Origin: Chloroflexota bacterium
Lineage (GTDB): Bacteria; Chloroflexota; Anaerolineae; Aggregatilineales; Ch27
Assembly (NCBI GenBank): GCA_019873685.1
Contig: JAIOAT010000011.1
Location: forward strand, 19,353 to 83,352
Direction of reading: 5' to 3'
Length of the DNA stretch: 64,000 nt
Below are positions 1 to 9,696 of this stretch, piece by piece (positions within the stretch are counted from its first letter, which is position 1; every line of letters starts with the position of its first letter). The position numbers and the translations under genes were made by a program. The notes below the pieces were generated by a model that was given only the letters and a program-made list of their open reading frames with translations, did no database searches and was not told the origin of the DNA.

Positions 1-663
1 TGGAGCGCCCCCAATGATGGCTTCATCGCCCTCAATGTGGACACGGTTGGCTCCGCCGATGGGCGCTTTTCCATCGCCGATCTGGACAACGACCGGGTGC
101 AGGAGATCATGATCCAGGGCGGGGGCATCTCCAGCGCGATGAGCGCGGGCCCGCCGCGCAGTTCGACCACGATCTGGGACTGGAACGGCCTCAACTACGT
201 CCGTGCTCTAACACGCCTTGACCCGCCGCTGTACCGCATCCATGTGATCCACGACGCCGATCGGGCGCTGGAATCCGGCAACGGCGAGGAGGCCATCCGG
301 CTCTACCGCGAGGCGCTGGACAACCCCCGGCTGGGTACGTGGCAGGTGCCCAACGAGCAGTTCATGCTGCGTGGCTATGCCCAGTTCAAATTGATCGTGG
401 CTTACGCTTACCTGGAGGATGATCTGGCCGCGCTGGATGCGCATAGCGTATTGATGGCGGAGCATACGCCGGGGCTGCCCAGCTATGTGTATGCCCTGGT
501 TGGCGACGCCTTCTGGTCGGCGTACCAGGCCACCCACAATCTGCATACCGCCTGCGTGGCGGCGGCGACGGCAGCCTCCCAGAATCCGCAGGCAGTGCTC
601 TTCCTCAACAGTTACGGCCCGGCCAACCGCGCCTACCAGGTGCCGGACATCTGCACGTTTTGA
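1..663 (+). CDS. hypothetical protein, 5'-truncated by window edge; related in its TPR-like region to the lipoprotein at 42130-43602
   Basis: Frame is open from the window start to a TGA at 661-663; segment IHVIHDADRALESGNGEEAIRLYREAL resembles LYIYMLRRADQALRVNDLDDAITLYQEAM in the 42130-43602 protein. Confidence 0.7.
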   Translation, partial: WSAPNDGFIALNVDTVGSADGRFSIADLDNDRVQEIMIQGGGISSAMSAGPPRSSTTIWDWNGLNYVRALTRLDPPLYRIHVIHDADRALESGNGEEAIRLYREALDNPRLGTWQVPNEQFMLRGYAQFKLIVAYAYLEDDLAALDAHSVLMAEHTPGLPSYVYALVGDAFWSAYQATHNLHTACVAAATAASQNPQAVLFLNSYGPANRAYQVPDICTF

Positions 664-834
664 GGCAGGAGGGTACCAGCAGCAGGGGCGCCGCGCCGTT
701 CTGGGGTGCGGCGCCGGTGTTGAATCGGGCTGGACGCGCTACAATTCGCCGCCAGCCGGTTGCGGGAAATCCGGCGGTGTGGCCGGGAATGCGCTGCGGC
801 GGGGATGTCCGCCGCCGGGAGGAAAGGGTCGGGC

Positions 835-1974
835 ATGAGCGATCTGCTGACTTACTGCCGCGATCACGCCGGGAAGATGCTGGAACTGCTCCAGACGTTG
901 ATCGCGTACGAATCGTTTACCGCTGAGAAGGCGGCGGTAGACCGGCTGGCGACCTACCTGTTCGGGCAGTTGGAGGGTCTGGGCGCGGCGGTGGAGCGCA
1001 TCCCGCGCACGGAGGTAGGCGATATCCTGCTGGCCAGGTGGAATGGCGATGCACCCGGCAAGCCGATCACCTTCATCGGGCACATGGATACCGTCTGGCC
1101 GCTGGGAACGCTGGCCGAACGCCCGATTCGTATCGACGACGGGCGGCTGTACGGCCCCGGTGCGATTGACATGAAGGCCGGACTGGCGGTCATGCTCAGC
1201 GCGATCCGCGTTCTGCAGGAACGCGGCGAATTTCCGCAGCGACCGATCTGGGCGCTGCTGACCTCCGACGAGGAGATCGGCAGCGTGCATTCCCGCGAGA
1301 TCATCCTGGATGTGGCCCGGCAATCCGGCCTGTGCCTGATCATTGAGCCAGCCACGCCACAGGGCGCGCTCAAGACCTGGCGCAAAGGCGTGGCTGACTT
1401 CCAGGTGAAGGTCTACGGGCGGGCGTCCCATGCCGGCGGCGCGCCGGAAGCGGGCATCAACGCCGTGGTGGAACTGGCCCATCAGATTCTGCGCCTGAAC
1501 GCGCTCAATGACCTGCCCAATGGCACGTCCGTTTCGGTGACGGTTGTCCGTGGCGGGCACGCCACCAACGTGATCCCCGATTACGCTGAAGCGTACGCTG
1601 ATGTGCGCTTTCTGACCCACGCGGAGGCGGAGCGTGTCCAGCGGGCGGTGAGTGAACTGCATCCCGTGCTGCCCGGCGCCCGGCTGGAGATCATCGCCGG
1701 GGACAGGCGCCCGCCGCTGGAACGCGATGAGCGGATGCGGGCTGCCTTTGCCCAGGTTCAGCGCATCGGCGCCGGGCTGGGCCTGAGTATCATCGAGGAA
1801 GGCAGCGGCGGCGGCTCCGACGGCAACTTCACCGCTTCGGTAGGCACCCCTACACTGGATGGCATGGGGCCGACGGGCGACGGGTTGCACGCTGCCCACG
1901 AAAATGTGCTGATCAGCAGCGTTCCGGAAAAGACGGCCCTGCTGGCGGCCATCCTGCAACAGTGGCAGATGTAA
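835..1974 (+). CDS. M20 family metallopeptidase (glutamate carboxypeptidase-like)
   Basis: Motifs GHMDTVWPLG, GPGAIDMKAGL, TSDEEIGS; ATG at 835 preceded by GGAAAGG. Confidence 0.88.
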   Translation: MSDLLTYCRDHAGKMLELLQTLIAYESFTAEKAAVDRLATYLFGQLEGLGAAVERIPRTEVGDILLARWNGDAPGKPITFIGHMDTVWPLGTLAERPIRIDDGRLYGPGAIDMKAGLAVMLSAIRVLQERGEFPQRPIWALLTSDEEIGSVHSREIILDVARQSGLCLIIEPATPQGALKTWRKGVADFQVKVYGRASHAGGAPEAGINAVVELAHQILRLNALNDLPNGTSVSVTVVRGGHATNVIPDYAEAYADVRFLTHAEAERVQRAVSELHPVLPGARLEIIAGDRRPPLERDERMRAAFAQVQRIGAGLGLSIIEEGSGGGSDGNFTASVGTPTLDGMGPTGDGLHAAHENVLISSVPEKTALLAAILQQWQM

Positions 1975-2055
1975 ACTATTCCGTATAACCGCAACGAATC
2001 GGGCGGGGACGGCCTGCGGGTCGTCCCCGTATGCTGCCTGCAGCTAGCTACCGCC

Positions 2056-3360
2056 TCAGGGAGTGGGTGTGTTGGCCGCGGCCAGCAACGCCTCGCGGGT
2101 GGTGATGCCCCGGATGGCGACCAGAAAGCGGGCGATAGAGCCGCTTTGTGCCCGCAGGGCGGCGATGGCCGGGCCGATCGGGTCTTCGCCGGCGGTTCCG
2201 AGGTTGTTTTCGCCCTGGTAGCCGCCGTAGAAGGCGAAGTAAGCCTGGTTGATCTTGCGGATAGGGTAGCCGTTGGCGTGGAAGAAGGCCCGCCGTTCTG
2301 CCATGTACGCCTCAGCCTCGGTGACCCGGCCTTCCGCCAGCAGGGCGTCAACAGTCACGCGGGTCTTGTGCATCTCCGCCGCAAAGTCGAACGCAGTGGG
2401 ATCGGGCGTGGGCGTTGGGGCGGGCGGGGCAGCGTCTGGCGGCAGCAGATCCGGGTAGTAGCGGGCCAGCACCAGCCGCCCGATTTCCTTGCCCAGCACT
2501 TCGGCGGTGGTTTCGTTGATGATGCGTGTCTCCGGGTTGCCGCCATCGAAGTATTGCCAGCCCAGCGGGAAGAAGAACAGGTAATGGTGCACCCATTCAT
2601 GGGCGGTAGTCTCGATGGCCCAGGCCAGGGCGTCGGTCTCGCCGACCATGCTGGGGTAGAGGGCCATGCCGCCGATATCTACCACCAGCGAGGACACATC
2701 CAGATCGGCGTCAACTGCCGCCTCCAGCGCGTCCCGCCGATCGACGCTCAGCCCGTCCAGGCTGAGCGAGGCGTCCACACGGATGGCGTCCCGCGGGGAG
2801 ATGATCAGCACGTCCGGCAGGGGGCTGAAACGGATGGCGACCGGCGGCAGCACCTGGCCCAGGACGGCCAGCCCTTCGTCTACCAGCACAGCGGAGACCT
2901 GCTCCTCCAGGATGCTCTCGATCATGTCCTGCCGATTGCGCAGATCGGCTCGGCGGGCGTCGCGTTCGGCCCGCAGATCGGCGCTGGCTGCAGCGGGATC
3001 AGCAGTAGCTGGATCGCTGTAGATGGCTGCGATCTGCGCCTCAAGCCTGAGCACGGCGCTCAGGTCGGCCATGTAAGCGCGGACGAGATCGGCCCGGTGG
3101 GCTTCGTCCAGGTAGTCCTGCACACCGAACAGGCTGGCGAACGCCTTGGCCGCCAGCGCGTCAACTTCCCAGGCCACGTAGTTGAACAGGCTATCGCGGG
3201 CGTGAGCGGCGGCCCCGACGATCAGATCACCGGGCGGGGGCGTGCTGGTCTGCAGGATGATCAGCAGGGCGGCGCACAGGAGCATGACGCGCAGCAGCGC
3301 CCGAATCCGCCGCCAGGGGATGGGCCGCCGACGGTTGCTGACCTGTCCTGTCGTTGTCAC
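2056..3360 (-). CDS. membrane-anchored putative zincin-like metalloprotease
   Basis: 434-aa ORF, N-terminal hydrophobic segment, HEWVHH (HExxH) followed by NETTAE. Confidence 0.7.
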   Translation of the reverse strand: MTTTGQVSNRRRPIPWRRIRALLRVMLLCAALLIILQTSTPPPGDLIVGAAAHARDSLFNYVAWEVDALAAKAFASLFGVQDYLDEAHRADLVRAYMADLSAVLRLEAQIAAIYSDPATADPAAASADLRAERDARRADLRNRQDMIESILEEQVSAVLVDEGLAVLGQVLPPVAIRFSPLPDVLIISPRDAIRVDASLSLDGLSVDRRDALEAAVDADLDVSSLVVDIGGMALYPSMVGETDALAWAIETTAHEWVHHYLFFFPLGWQYFDGGNPETRIINETTAEVLGKEIGRLVLARYYPDLLPPDAAPPAPTPTPDPTAFDFAAEMHKTRVTVDALLAEGRVTEAEAYMAERRAFFHANGYPIRKINQAYFAFYGGYQGENNLGTAGEDPIGPAIAALRAQSGSIARFLVAIRGITTREALLAAANTPTP

Positions 3361-3460
3361 TCGATGCTCCTGCGCTGTAAGCAGTCAAAAACGCGGGGAC
3401 CCCCGTAGGCCCCCGCGTATTGTACCAGCTTCAGCTGGCAGCTTGGCCGCTTTTCAGCAC

Positions 3461-4732
3461 CTACTCATATCGAAAGCGCCGCACCCCCAGGGCGAAGAAC
3501 GCCGCGCCGACGGCTAGCAGTACCAGCACCGGCCCGATCACTTCCGGGATGCCGCCGCCATCGTACAGGATGGTATTGAAGGCGTCCATACACCAGGCAA
3601 TAGGTGAAAGGTGGCCCAGCACCTGCATAAATTGCGGCACGATCTCCAGCGGCCACCACGCTCCTCCCAGCGGCGCCAGGGTCATTGTGGCCAGCATACC
3701 CAGCCCGCTGGCCTGTTCCGGTGTGCGGGCCAGCGCCGCTAGAGCGATAGCCATCGCCGAGATCGTAAACACGTAGGCCAGCACGACCACGATCACCGCC
3801 GGGATGTTCCGGCCAAAATTGACACCCAGCAGCGCCCCGACAGCGAGCAGGATGGCGAACTGCAGCAGGCCCAGCAGGTAGCCCCGCAGAATCTTGCCGC
3901 CCAGAATCTGCGACCGGCTGATCGGCGTGACCATCAGGCGTGGCAACGTGCCATCCTGGCGCTCCTGGATCAGTACAGCGGCCAGCCCCAGGACGTTGAT
4001 CATGGCGTACATGGCGGCCATGCCCGCGGAAGATTGGGCGAAACCGGAGAAGCTGGCGGCGCCAGTCTGATCCTGTGGTTCTGCCTGCGCCGTTTCCACG
4101 GTCACTGTGATGGGCGCGGGCGGCCCCCAGGCGGCTTCCGCCTCAGCGTAGCGGGCGGCGTAGAAGGCGCCGCGGTTGTCCTCGTCAATGATATTGAGAT
4201 CGGCGGCGGCCTGGGCGCTCAGGCGAGCGGCAACGGTGGCTCCACCAAGCCGGGTGACCACCGCCGCGATGGTCTGGCGGGCGATGCCCGGCGCACTGAG
4301 CGCGGGATCGGCGCGGAAGACCAGCTCAACCGGCTCGCCTGCCTCCAGCGCCGTGCTGTACCCCGCCGGGATGGTCAGCGTGGCGTAGACGGTTCCAGCG
4401 GTCAGCCGTTCGGCGGCAAGCGCTTCGGTCAGGGTCTGGCCTTCGGCCAGCTCACAGTCCGGCGCGTCGGGCTGGCCGGTGGCGGCATAGGGGCAGACGA
4501 TCACGGTGGGGTTGGCGGTCAGCAGCGCCTCGACCAGCGCCGCCGAGGCAGGGCTACCGTCCTGATCGAGCACGTCGATCGGGATTACAGCGGGGCCACC
4601 CCCGCTGCCCCGGAACACCACGCCGATGATCAGCACGAAGATGATCGGCATGACGGTAACAAAGAACCAGTTGCTGCGGTCCTGAAAGTACAGGTGCAGG
4701 TCGTTCAGGGCAATGATGAAGACCTTGCGCAT
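3461..4732 (-). CDS. ABC-2 type transporter permease
   Basis: N-terminal TM, large extracytoplasmic domain, C-terminal TM cluster with ILGGKILRGYLLGLLQ; next to ABC ATPase. Confidence 0.88.
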   Translation of the reverse strand: MRKVFIIALNDLHLYFQDRSNWFFVTVMPIIFVLIIGVVFRGSGGGPAVIPIDVLDQDGSPASAALVEALLTANPTVIVCPYAATGQPDAPDCELAEGQTLTEALAAERLTAGTVYATLTIPAGYSTALEAGEPVELVFRADPALSAPGIARQTIAAVVTRLGGATVAARLSAQAAADLNIIDEDNRGAFYAARYAEAEAAWGPPAPITVTVETAQAEPQDQTGAASFSGFAQSSAGMAAMYAMINVLGLAAVLIQERQDGTLPRLMVTPISRSQILGGKILRGYLLGLLQFAILLAVGALLGVNFGRNIPAVIVVVLAYVFTISAMAIALAALARTPEQASGLGMLATMTLAPLGGAWWPLEIVPQFMQVLGHLSPIAWCMDAFNTILYDGGGIPEVIGPVLVLLAVGAAFFALGVRRFRYE

Positions 4733-4747
4733 GGCGTCTTCTCCCCC

Positions 4748-6115
4748 TTAGATGTCCAGGCGGCGGTTGAACTGGTACAGGCCAACGACGAAGAAGACCA
4801 CGCCCATGATCAGCAGCGCCGCGATGTTGGGCAGGACATCCCCCAGCGCCCCACCTTGGGACAGGATCGTGTAGCCGTTGCCTCCCCAGAAGTGAAACGT
4901 CAGGCGCGGCAGGAATTGCAGGAAGTCCGGCATCTGCATCGTTGGGAAGAAGATGCCGCCGGCCAGACCCATCACGAACAGGACAAACGCAGCCAGGTTA
5001 CCGGCCTGTTCTTCCGTCCGGGCGAAGCTGGCGATGGTGATCCCGACGCCAGTCGCGGCAGCGACTGCCGCCAGCGTCAGGGCGACGACAGCGGGCAGGT
5101 CGCTGCCCCAGATGTTCGTGCTTGGCCCCTGCAGGATCAGGCCGACCAGGCTCATGGCGATCATCAGGACGAACATCTGCAGCAGGCCGCCGACATACGT
5201 GCCCAGCAGCTTGCCGCCCAGGATGATCCCGCGCGGGGTGGGGGTGAGCGCCATGCGCTGCAGCGTCCACAGGCGTTGCTCGCGCAGGATAGTGGCGCTG
5301 CCGACCGTCACGGTAAAACCCATGAAGAAGATAGCAAACCCGGGGGAGAAAGTTGCCAGCGGGTCAAAAGCGTCCTGGGTCCGACCCGCCACATCTACCT
5401 GGCGGATGCGGATCGGGTTAGCGTCTGGCTGACTGGCGGCCTGCGCTATCCCGGTGAATGTCTCATTCAGACTACCTGAAGCCAGTTGCAGAGCCAGCAG
5501 CGGGTGGGCGGGGATAGCCTCCACTAGGCCGCTGACGGTGGCGCCGACGGCAATGTTGCCCGCGGCGATACCATCGGCGATACCCTGCACTACATCGCGG
5601 AAGATCGTCCAGCCGACAGTAGAGCGCGGGTTGCGGTAGAGGGTGAGGTTAGTGTGACCGACGAGGGTGAGTGGTTCATCGCCCCCTGCGGCAAAGGCTG
5701 CCGGGTCCGGGGTGAGGCTGGCGGAGAAATCCGGCGGGATGATCAGCGCGGCAGTCAGTTCGCCGCTGTCGACCAGGGCACGAGCTTCCGCTTCGTTGCT
5801 GATGGCGCGGGCTTTGAACAGGCGGTGCAGCGGGTTGTCCGCGTCAGGGCTAGCGGGATCGGACGGGATGAGCGCCTCGCTGAAGATTGCGCCGAGCGCT
5901 GTGCCCTGTGAGCCGCCTTCGTCCAGGTTGACGATGCCAACCGGGATATCCAGAACGGTCACGTCCTGCGGTCCGGTCATGCCGGAGAAAGCCAGGCCCA
6001 TGATGGCGGACATGACCAGTGGCACAAGAAACATGTAGATCGCGCCGGTGCGGTCGGTGAAGCGCTCGTAGTTTTCCTTCCAGAGAATCGCCCAGAGCTT
6101 GCGCATGGCCCTCAC
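4748..6115 (-). CDS. ABC-2 type transporter permease
   Basis: Same architecture as neighbour; overlaps the ABC ATPase stop by 4 nt. Confidence 0.88.
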   Translation of the reverse strand: MRAMRKLWAILWKENYERFTDRTGAIYMFLVPLVMSAIMGLAFSGMTGPQDVTVLDIPVGIVNLDEGGSQGTALGAIFSEALIPSDPASPDADNPLHRLFKARAISNEAEARALVDSGELTAALIIPPDFSASLTPDPAAFAAGGDEPLTLVGHTNLTLYRNPRSTVGWTIFRDVVQGIADGIAAGNIAVGATVSGLVEAIPAHPLLALQLASGSLNETFTGIAQAASQPDANPIRIRQVDVAGRTQDAFDPLATFSPGFAIFFMGFTVTVGSATILREQRLWTLQRMALTPTPRGIILGGKLLGTYVGGLLQMFVLMIAMSLVGLILQGPSTNIWGSDLPAVVALTLAAVAAATGVGITIASFARTEEQAGNLAAFVLFVMGLAGGIFFPTMQMPDFLQFLPRLTFHFWGGNGYTILSQGGALGDVLPNIAALLIMGVVFFVVGLYQFNRRLDI

Positions 6116-7068
6116 TCCCGCAGCGCCCGGCCGGTCAGGTGAAGGAAGACGGCTTCGAGGTCTGGCTCCTGGACCCTGACGGAGCTGATGTGCACGCCGG
6201 CGTTATTGGCGATGGTGATCAGGTCGGGCAAGGCCTTGCGCCCACGCCTGGCGCGAACGGTCAGTTCGCCGTCCTGCTGGTTGACGCTGGTCACGCCTTC
6301 TACGTTGCCAAACTGCTCCAGCATGGCCGGCGGGACCTGCTGGTTGTCCACCCGCAGGATGATCTGATCCAGTTCACCGATCATCTGGATGAGCTGGCCA
6401 GTCGTGCCCTCGGCGATGATCACGCCATGATCGATGATCCCGACGCGGTCGCTCAGTTCCTGGGCTTCCTCCATGTAATGGGTGGTGTAAAGGACGGTCA
6501 TGCCGTAGCGCTGCTTCAGTTCCAGCACGGCGTCCAGGATGCGGCGGCGGCTCTGCGGGTCGATGCCCACGGTCGGCTCATCCATGAAAACGATCCTGGG
6601 CCTGTGCAGGAGGCCAACGCCGATGTTGACCCGCCGTTTCATCCCGCCGGAATACTTTTCCACTTTTTCGTCGGCGCGGTCGCGCAGATCGATGAATTCC
6701 AGCACTTCGTCGATGGCGCTTTCCAGCGCCCTGCCACTGAGGCCGTACAGCTGACCAAAGAAGCGCAGGTTCTGGCGGCCGGTCAGGCGCGGGTAGAGGG
6801 CGATCTCCTGGGGAATGACGCCGATCACCTGCTTGGCCTTGATCGGATCCGTGGCGATGTTGTAGCCAGCGATGATCGCTTCCCCGCCACTGGGTTGCAG
6901 CAAGCCGCTAAGCATGGAGATGGTTGTCGTCTTGCCTGCGCCATTCGGCCCAAGCAGGCTGTAGACTTCGCCAGTCTCGATCACCAGGTCGACATCCCGG
7001 ACAGCCAGCGGGCCATCCGGCGGGTTGTACTGCTTCTTGAGGTCGCGGGTCTGGATAATAGGCGCCAT
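6112..7068 (-). CDS. ABC transporter ATP-binding protein (DrrA-like)
   Basis: Walker A GPNGAGKTT, signature YSGGMKRR, Walker B IVFMDEPT; start taken as MAPIIQTRDLKKQY, not the longer ORF. Confidence 0.93.
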   Translation of the reverse strand: MAPIIQTRDLKKQYNPPDGPLAVRDVDLVIETGEVYSLLGPNGAGKTTTISMLSGLLQPSGGEAIIAGYNIATDPIKAKQVIGVIPQEIALYPRLTGRQNLRFFGQLYGLSGRALESAIDEVLEFIDLRDRADEKVEKYSGGMKRRVNIGVGLLHRPRIVFMDEPTVGIDPQSRRRILDAVLELKQRYGMTVLYTTHYMEEAQELSDRVGIIDHGVIIAEGTTGQLIQMIGELDQIILRVDNQQVPPAMLEQFGNVEGVTSVNQQDGELTVRARRGRKALPDLITIANNAGVHISSVRVQEPDLEAVFLHLTGRALRE

Positions 7069-7326
7069 AGAAAGTTTCCCCCCCTTTTTTGGGCACTGAC
7101 GATTAGCGGAATTTCGTTGCGGATGGCGCGCAAGAGGCGTGGAAAAACTGGCCGGTTTTTTCTCCTGCAGTAGTTTTCCGGGGCATGCTGCTACAGGTGT
7201 ATCTGCGGGCACAACCCGCATATCCCTCAATCTGCTTATACGCAGGGGCCAGCACCCGGTTGCGCAGAAACTGGTACGCTCCGAAGAGGGCGGTACAATT
7301 GGCGGGCGAGATTGCGCCTGAGCAGG

Positions 7327-8568
7327 ATGAAACTTATGCCGGAAACAACCCTCACGTACGTGGAGCAGGAACTGACCATGGACGGCGTGCCGCTGGCGGA
7401 GATTGCCCGCTCGGTCGGCACGCCGGTGTACATCTACAGCCTGCGGCGGATCCTGGCCCAGCTTGAACGCCTGCGGGCGGCCTTTACGCCGCTGCAGCCC
7501 GCTTTCCACTACAGCCTGAAGGCCAATGGCAACAGCGCCATCATCCGGGCGCTGGTCGGCGCGGGCTGCGGCTGCGATGCAGTCAGCGCGGGCGAGATCT
7601 TCCTGGCGCGGCGGGCTGGCTGCCCGCCGGAACGGATCGTGTTCGCCGGCGTGGGCAAGACCCGCGCTGAGATCCGCTACGCGCTGGAGACAGGCATCGG
7701 CTGGCTCAACGTGGAAAATGCCGCCGAGCTGCGCCGTCTGGAGGCGCTGGCGGCGGAGCTGGGTCACCGCCCGCGGGCGGCGCTGCGGATCAACCCGGCG
7801 CTGCAGGCGGAGACTCACCGCCACATTGCGACCGGCCATGCCGGGTCCAAGTTCGGCATCCCTCTGGTGGAAGCGCGGATGCTGCTGGAGCACCGGGGTG
7901 ACTATCCCCATGTCGAAATCGCCGGACTGCATATGCACATTGGCTCGCAGCTGGGTCGCCCGGACGAAAGTGCGGCGGCGGCGCGGCTGGCCGTCGAGCT
8001 GGCCCGCGAGTTTCAGCTCAAGCATTTAAACCTGGGGGGCGGCTTCCCGGTGGCCTACGAAGGCGGGCACGCAGTGCCGGTGGAGGATTTCGCGGCGGCG
8101 CTCGTACCGGTTCTGGCCAAGCAGGGGATGAAAGTTGCCTTTGAACCGGGGCGCTTTCTGGTAGCGGAGGCCGGAGTGCTGGTGGCGGAAGTGCAGTATG
8201 TCAAGCGCGGCGGGCGCACGGTCGTGCTGGACACCGGGATGAATGATTTGCTGCGCCCGGCGTTGTATGAGGCGCGCCATCCCTTGCTGCCATTACGGGT
8301 TGGCGAAGCCGCCGCCCGGCCCGTGCAGGTGGTCGGCCCGATTTGCGAGAGCGCTGATGTCATCCACCCGGCGGCGGTCCTGCCGCCACTGGCTGAAGGC
8401 GATCTGGTGGCGATCGGCGTCGCCGGGGCCTACGGGATGAGCATGGCCTCCAACTACAATGCCCGGCCTCGCCCGGCGGAAGTGCTGGTCGAGGAAGGCG
8501 CCTGGCGCGTGATCCGCGCCCGTGAGACATTCGAAGACCTCATCCGCTATGAGCCAAAGGGGCAGTGA
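7327..8568 (+). CDS. lysA: diaminopimelate decarboxylase
   Basis: PLP-dependent decarboxylase motifs HYSLKAN, HMHIGSQLG, NLGGGFPV, EPGRFLVAEAG, GAYGMSMASNYN. Confidence 0.9.
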   Translation: MKLMPETTLTYVEQELTMDGVPLAEIARSVGTPVYIYSLRRILAQLERLRAAFTPLQPAFHYSLKANGNSAIIRALVGAGCGCDAVSAGEIFLARRAGCPPERIVFAGVGKTRAEIRYALETGIGWLNVENAAELRRLEALAAELGHRPRAALRINPALQAETHRHIATGHAGSKFGIPLVEARMLLEHRGDYPHVEIAGLHMHIGSQLGRPDESAAAARLAVELAREFQLKHLNLGGGFPVAYEGGHAVPVEDFAAALVPVLAKQGMKVAFEPGRFLVAEAGVLVAEVQYVKRGGRTVVLDTGMNDLLRPALYEARHPLLPLRVGEAAARPVQVVGPICESADVIHPAAVLPPLAEGDLVAIGVAGAYGMSMASNYNARPRPAEVLVEEGAWRVIRARETFEDLIRYEPKGQ

Positions 8569-8640
8569 GCAGCATCTAAGAAGGTGTGACAGGAGCGGCG
8601 TTACCCCTGCAGTGACGTAATGTACCGGAGAGGTCCGACA

Positions 8641-9024
8641 ATGAGAATCGCATTTGTGGCGGATGATGCGCAGACAATCAGCGCCCATTTTGGCCGGGCG
8701 CCATATGTGGTGGTGGTTACGCTGGAAAACGGGCAGGAAATTTCCCGCGAGGTGCGCGAAAAAGAGGCCCATGGTAGCCAGGAACACGATCATGGTCATG
8801 CGCATGAGCATAACCATCATCACCGCGACCATAGCAGCAAATTCGCAGCGCTGGCAGATTGCGATGTGATGATCGTGCGGGGCATCGGCAGTCCGGCGCT
8901 GGCCCACGCGCAAACCCTGGGGCTGGAAGTCTTTCTGACACGGGAAAGCAGCATCGATGCGGCGCTGGCGGCTTATCTGGCCGGTCAACTGGACAACGAT
9001 CCGCGCCGTATTCACCACCACTAG
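8641..9024 (+). CDS. NifX/NifB-family dinitrogenase Fe-Mo cofactor biosynthesis-like protein with His-rich insert
   Basis: Fold-typical segments MRIAFVADD..ISAHFGRAPYVVVV and LADCDVMIVRGIG; His-rich HDHGHAHEHNHHHRDH. Confidence 0.8.
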   Translation: MRIAFVADDAQTISAHFGRAPYVVVVTLENGQEISREVREKEAHGSQEHDHGHAHEHNHHHRDHSSKFAALADCDVMIVRGIGSPALAHAQTLGLEVFLTRESSIDAALAAYLAGQLDNDPRRIHHH

Positions 9025-9073
9025 AAGCGTTAACGGGCGCCGTGGTCAGCCACGACGCCCGTTTTCTTTTCCC

Positions 9074-9610
9074 TCACGGCTTGATCTCGATGTACTTCTT
9101 CCACGTATCCGGCCCGTGACTCATGGTGATGACGATATAGCTGGTGCGCGGGGTCTTTGGCTCCCAGCGCAGGCGCATCCCGGCCTCGCGATCAGTGCGG
9201 TCGCCTTTGCGGTGGTTACAGGCATAGCACGCGCAGGCCGTGTTGGTCCACGTATCCTTGCCGCCGCGGGAGCGGGGCACGATGTGATCGACGGTGAAAT
9301 CCTGTTTGCTCAGCAGCTTGCCACGGGGGGCATCTCCGGGCCGCGCCCCGCAGTAAATGCAGGTGTAATCGTCCCGCGCCAGTACCCCGCGCCGACTCCA
9401 TGCCGCATGACGGCGCGGCACATTGATGTATTGTTTGAGAGCGATGACGGATGGAACCGGAAATTCGCTGCGAACGCTGCGCAAAAAGCGCCCCGTCGCC
9501 TCGACCATCACGGCTTTATTGGCGATGAGCAGGTTGATCGCACGCGGCACGCTGATCACACACAGCGGCTCCCACGTGTTTCCGTTCAACAGCAAGACCT
9601 GCCCGTACAA
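9074..9610 (-). CDS. HNH endonuclease family protein
   Basis: CIYCGA..TVDHIVPRSRGG..NTACACYACNHRKGDR. Confidence 0.88.
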   Translation of the reverse strand: MYGQVLLLNGNTWEPLCVISVPRAINLLIANKAVMVEATGRFLRSVRSEFPVPSVIALKQYINVPRRHAAWSRRGVLARDDYTCIYCGARPGDAPRGKLLSKQDFTVDHIVPRSRGGKDTWTNTACACYACNHRKGDRTDREAGMRLRWEPKTPRTSYIVITMSHGPDTWKKYIEIKP

Positions 9611-9696
9611 CGATCACTCCTTCTCCCTCACGCGAACTCCACGTTTTACTATACATCCATTTTGTTCCGGCTGGCACAATTGCGCCGGAACCCGGA

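Noticed and set aside
7069-7326. Possible lysine riboswitch upstream of lysA
   Set aside because: No recognisable L-box core elements or terminator before lysA.
9074-9610. HNH endonuclease as homing endonuclease or defence nuclease
   Set aside because: Standalone, widely distributed HNH type with no intron, intein or defence-gene context.
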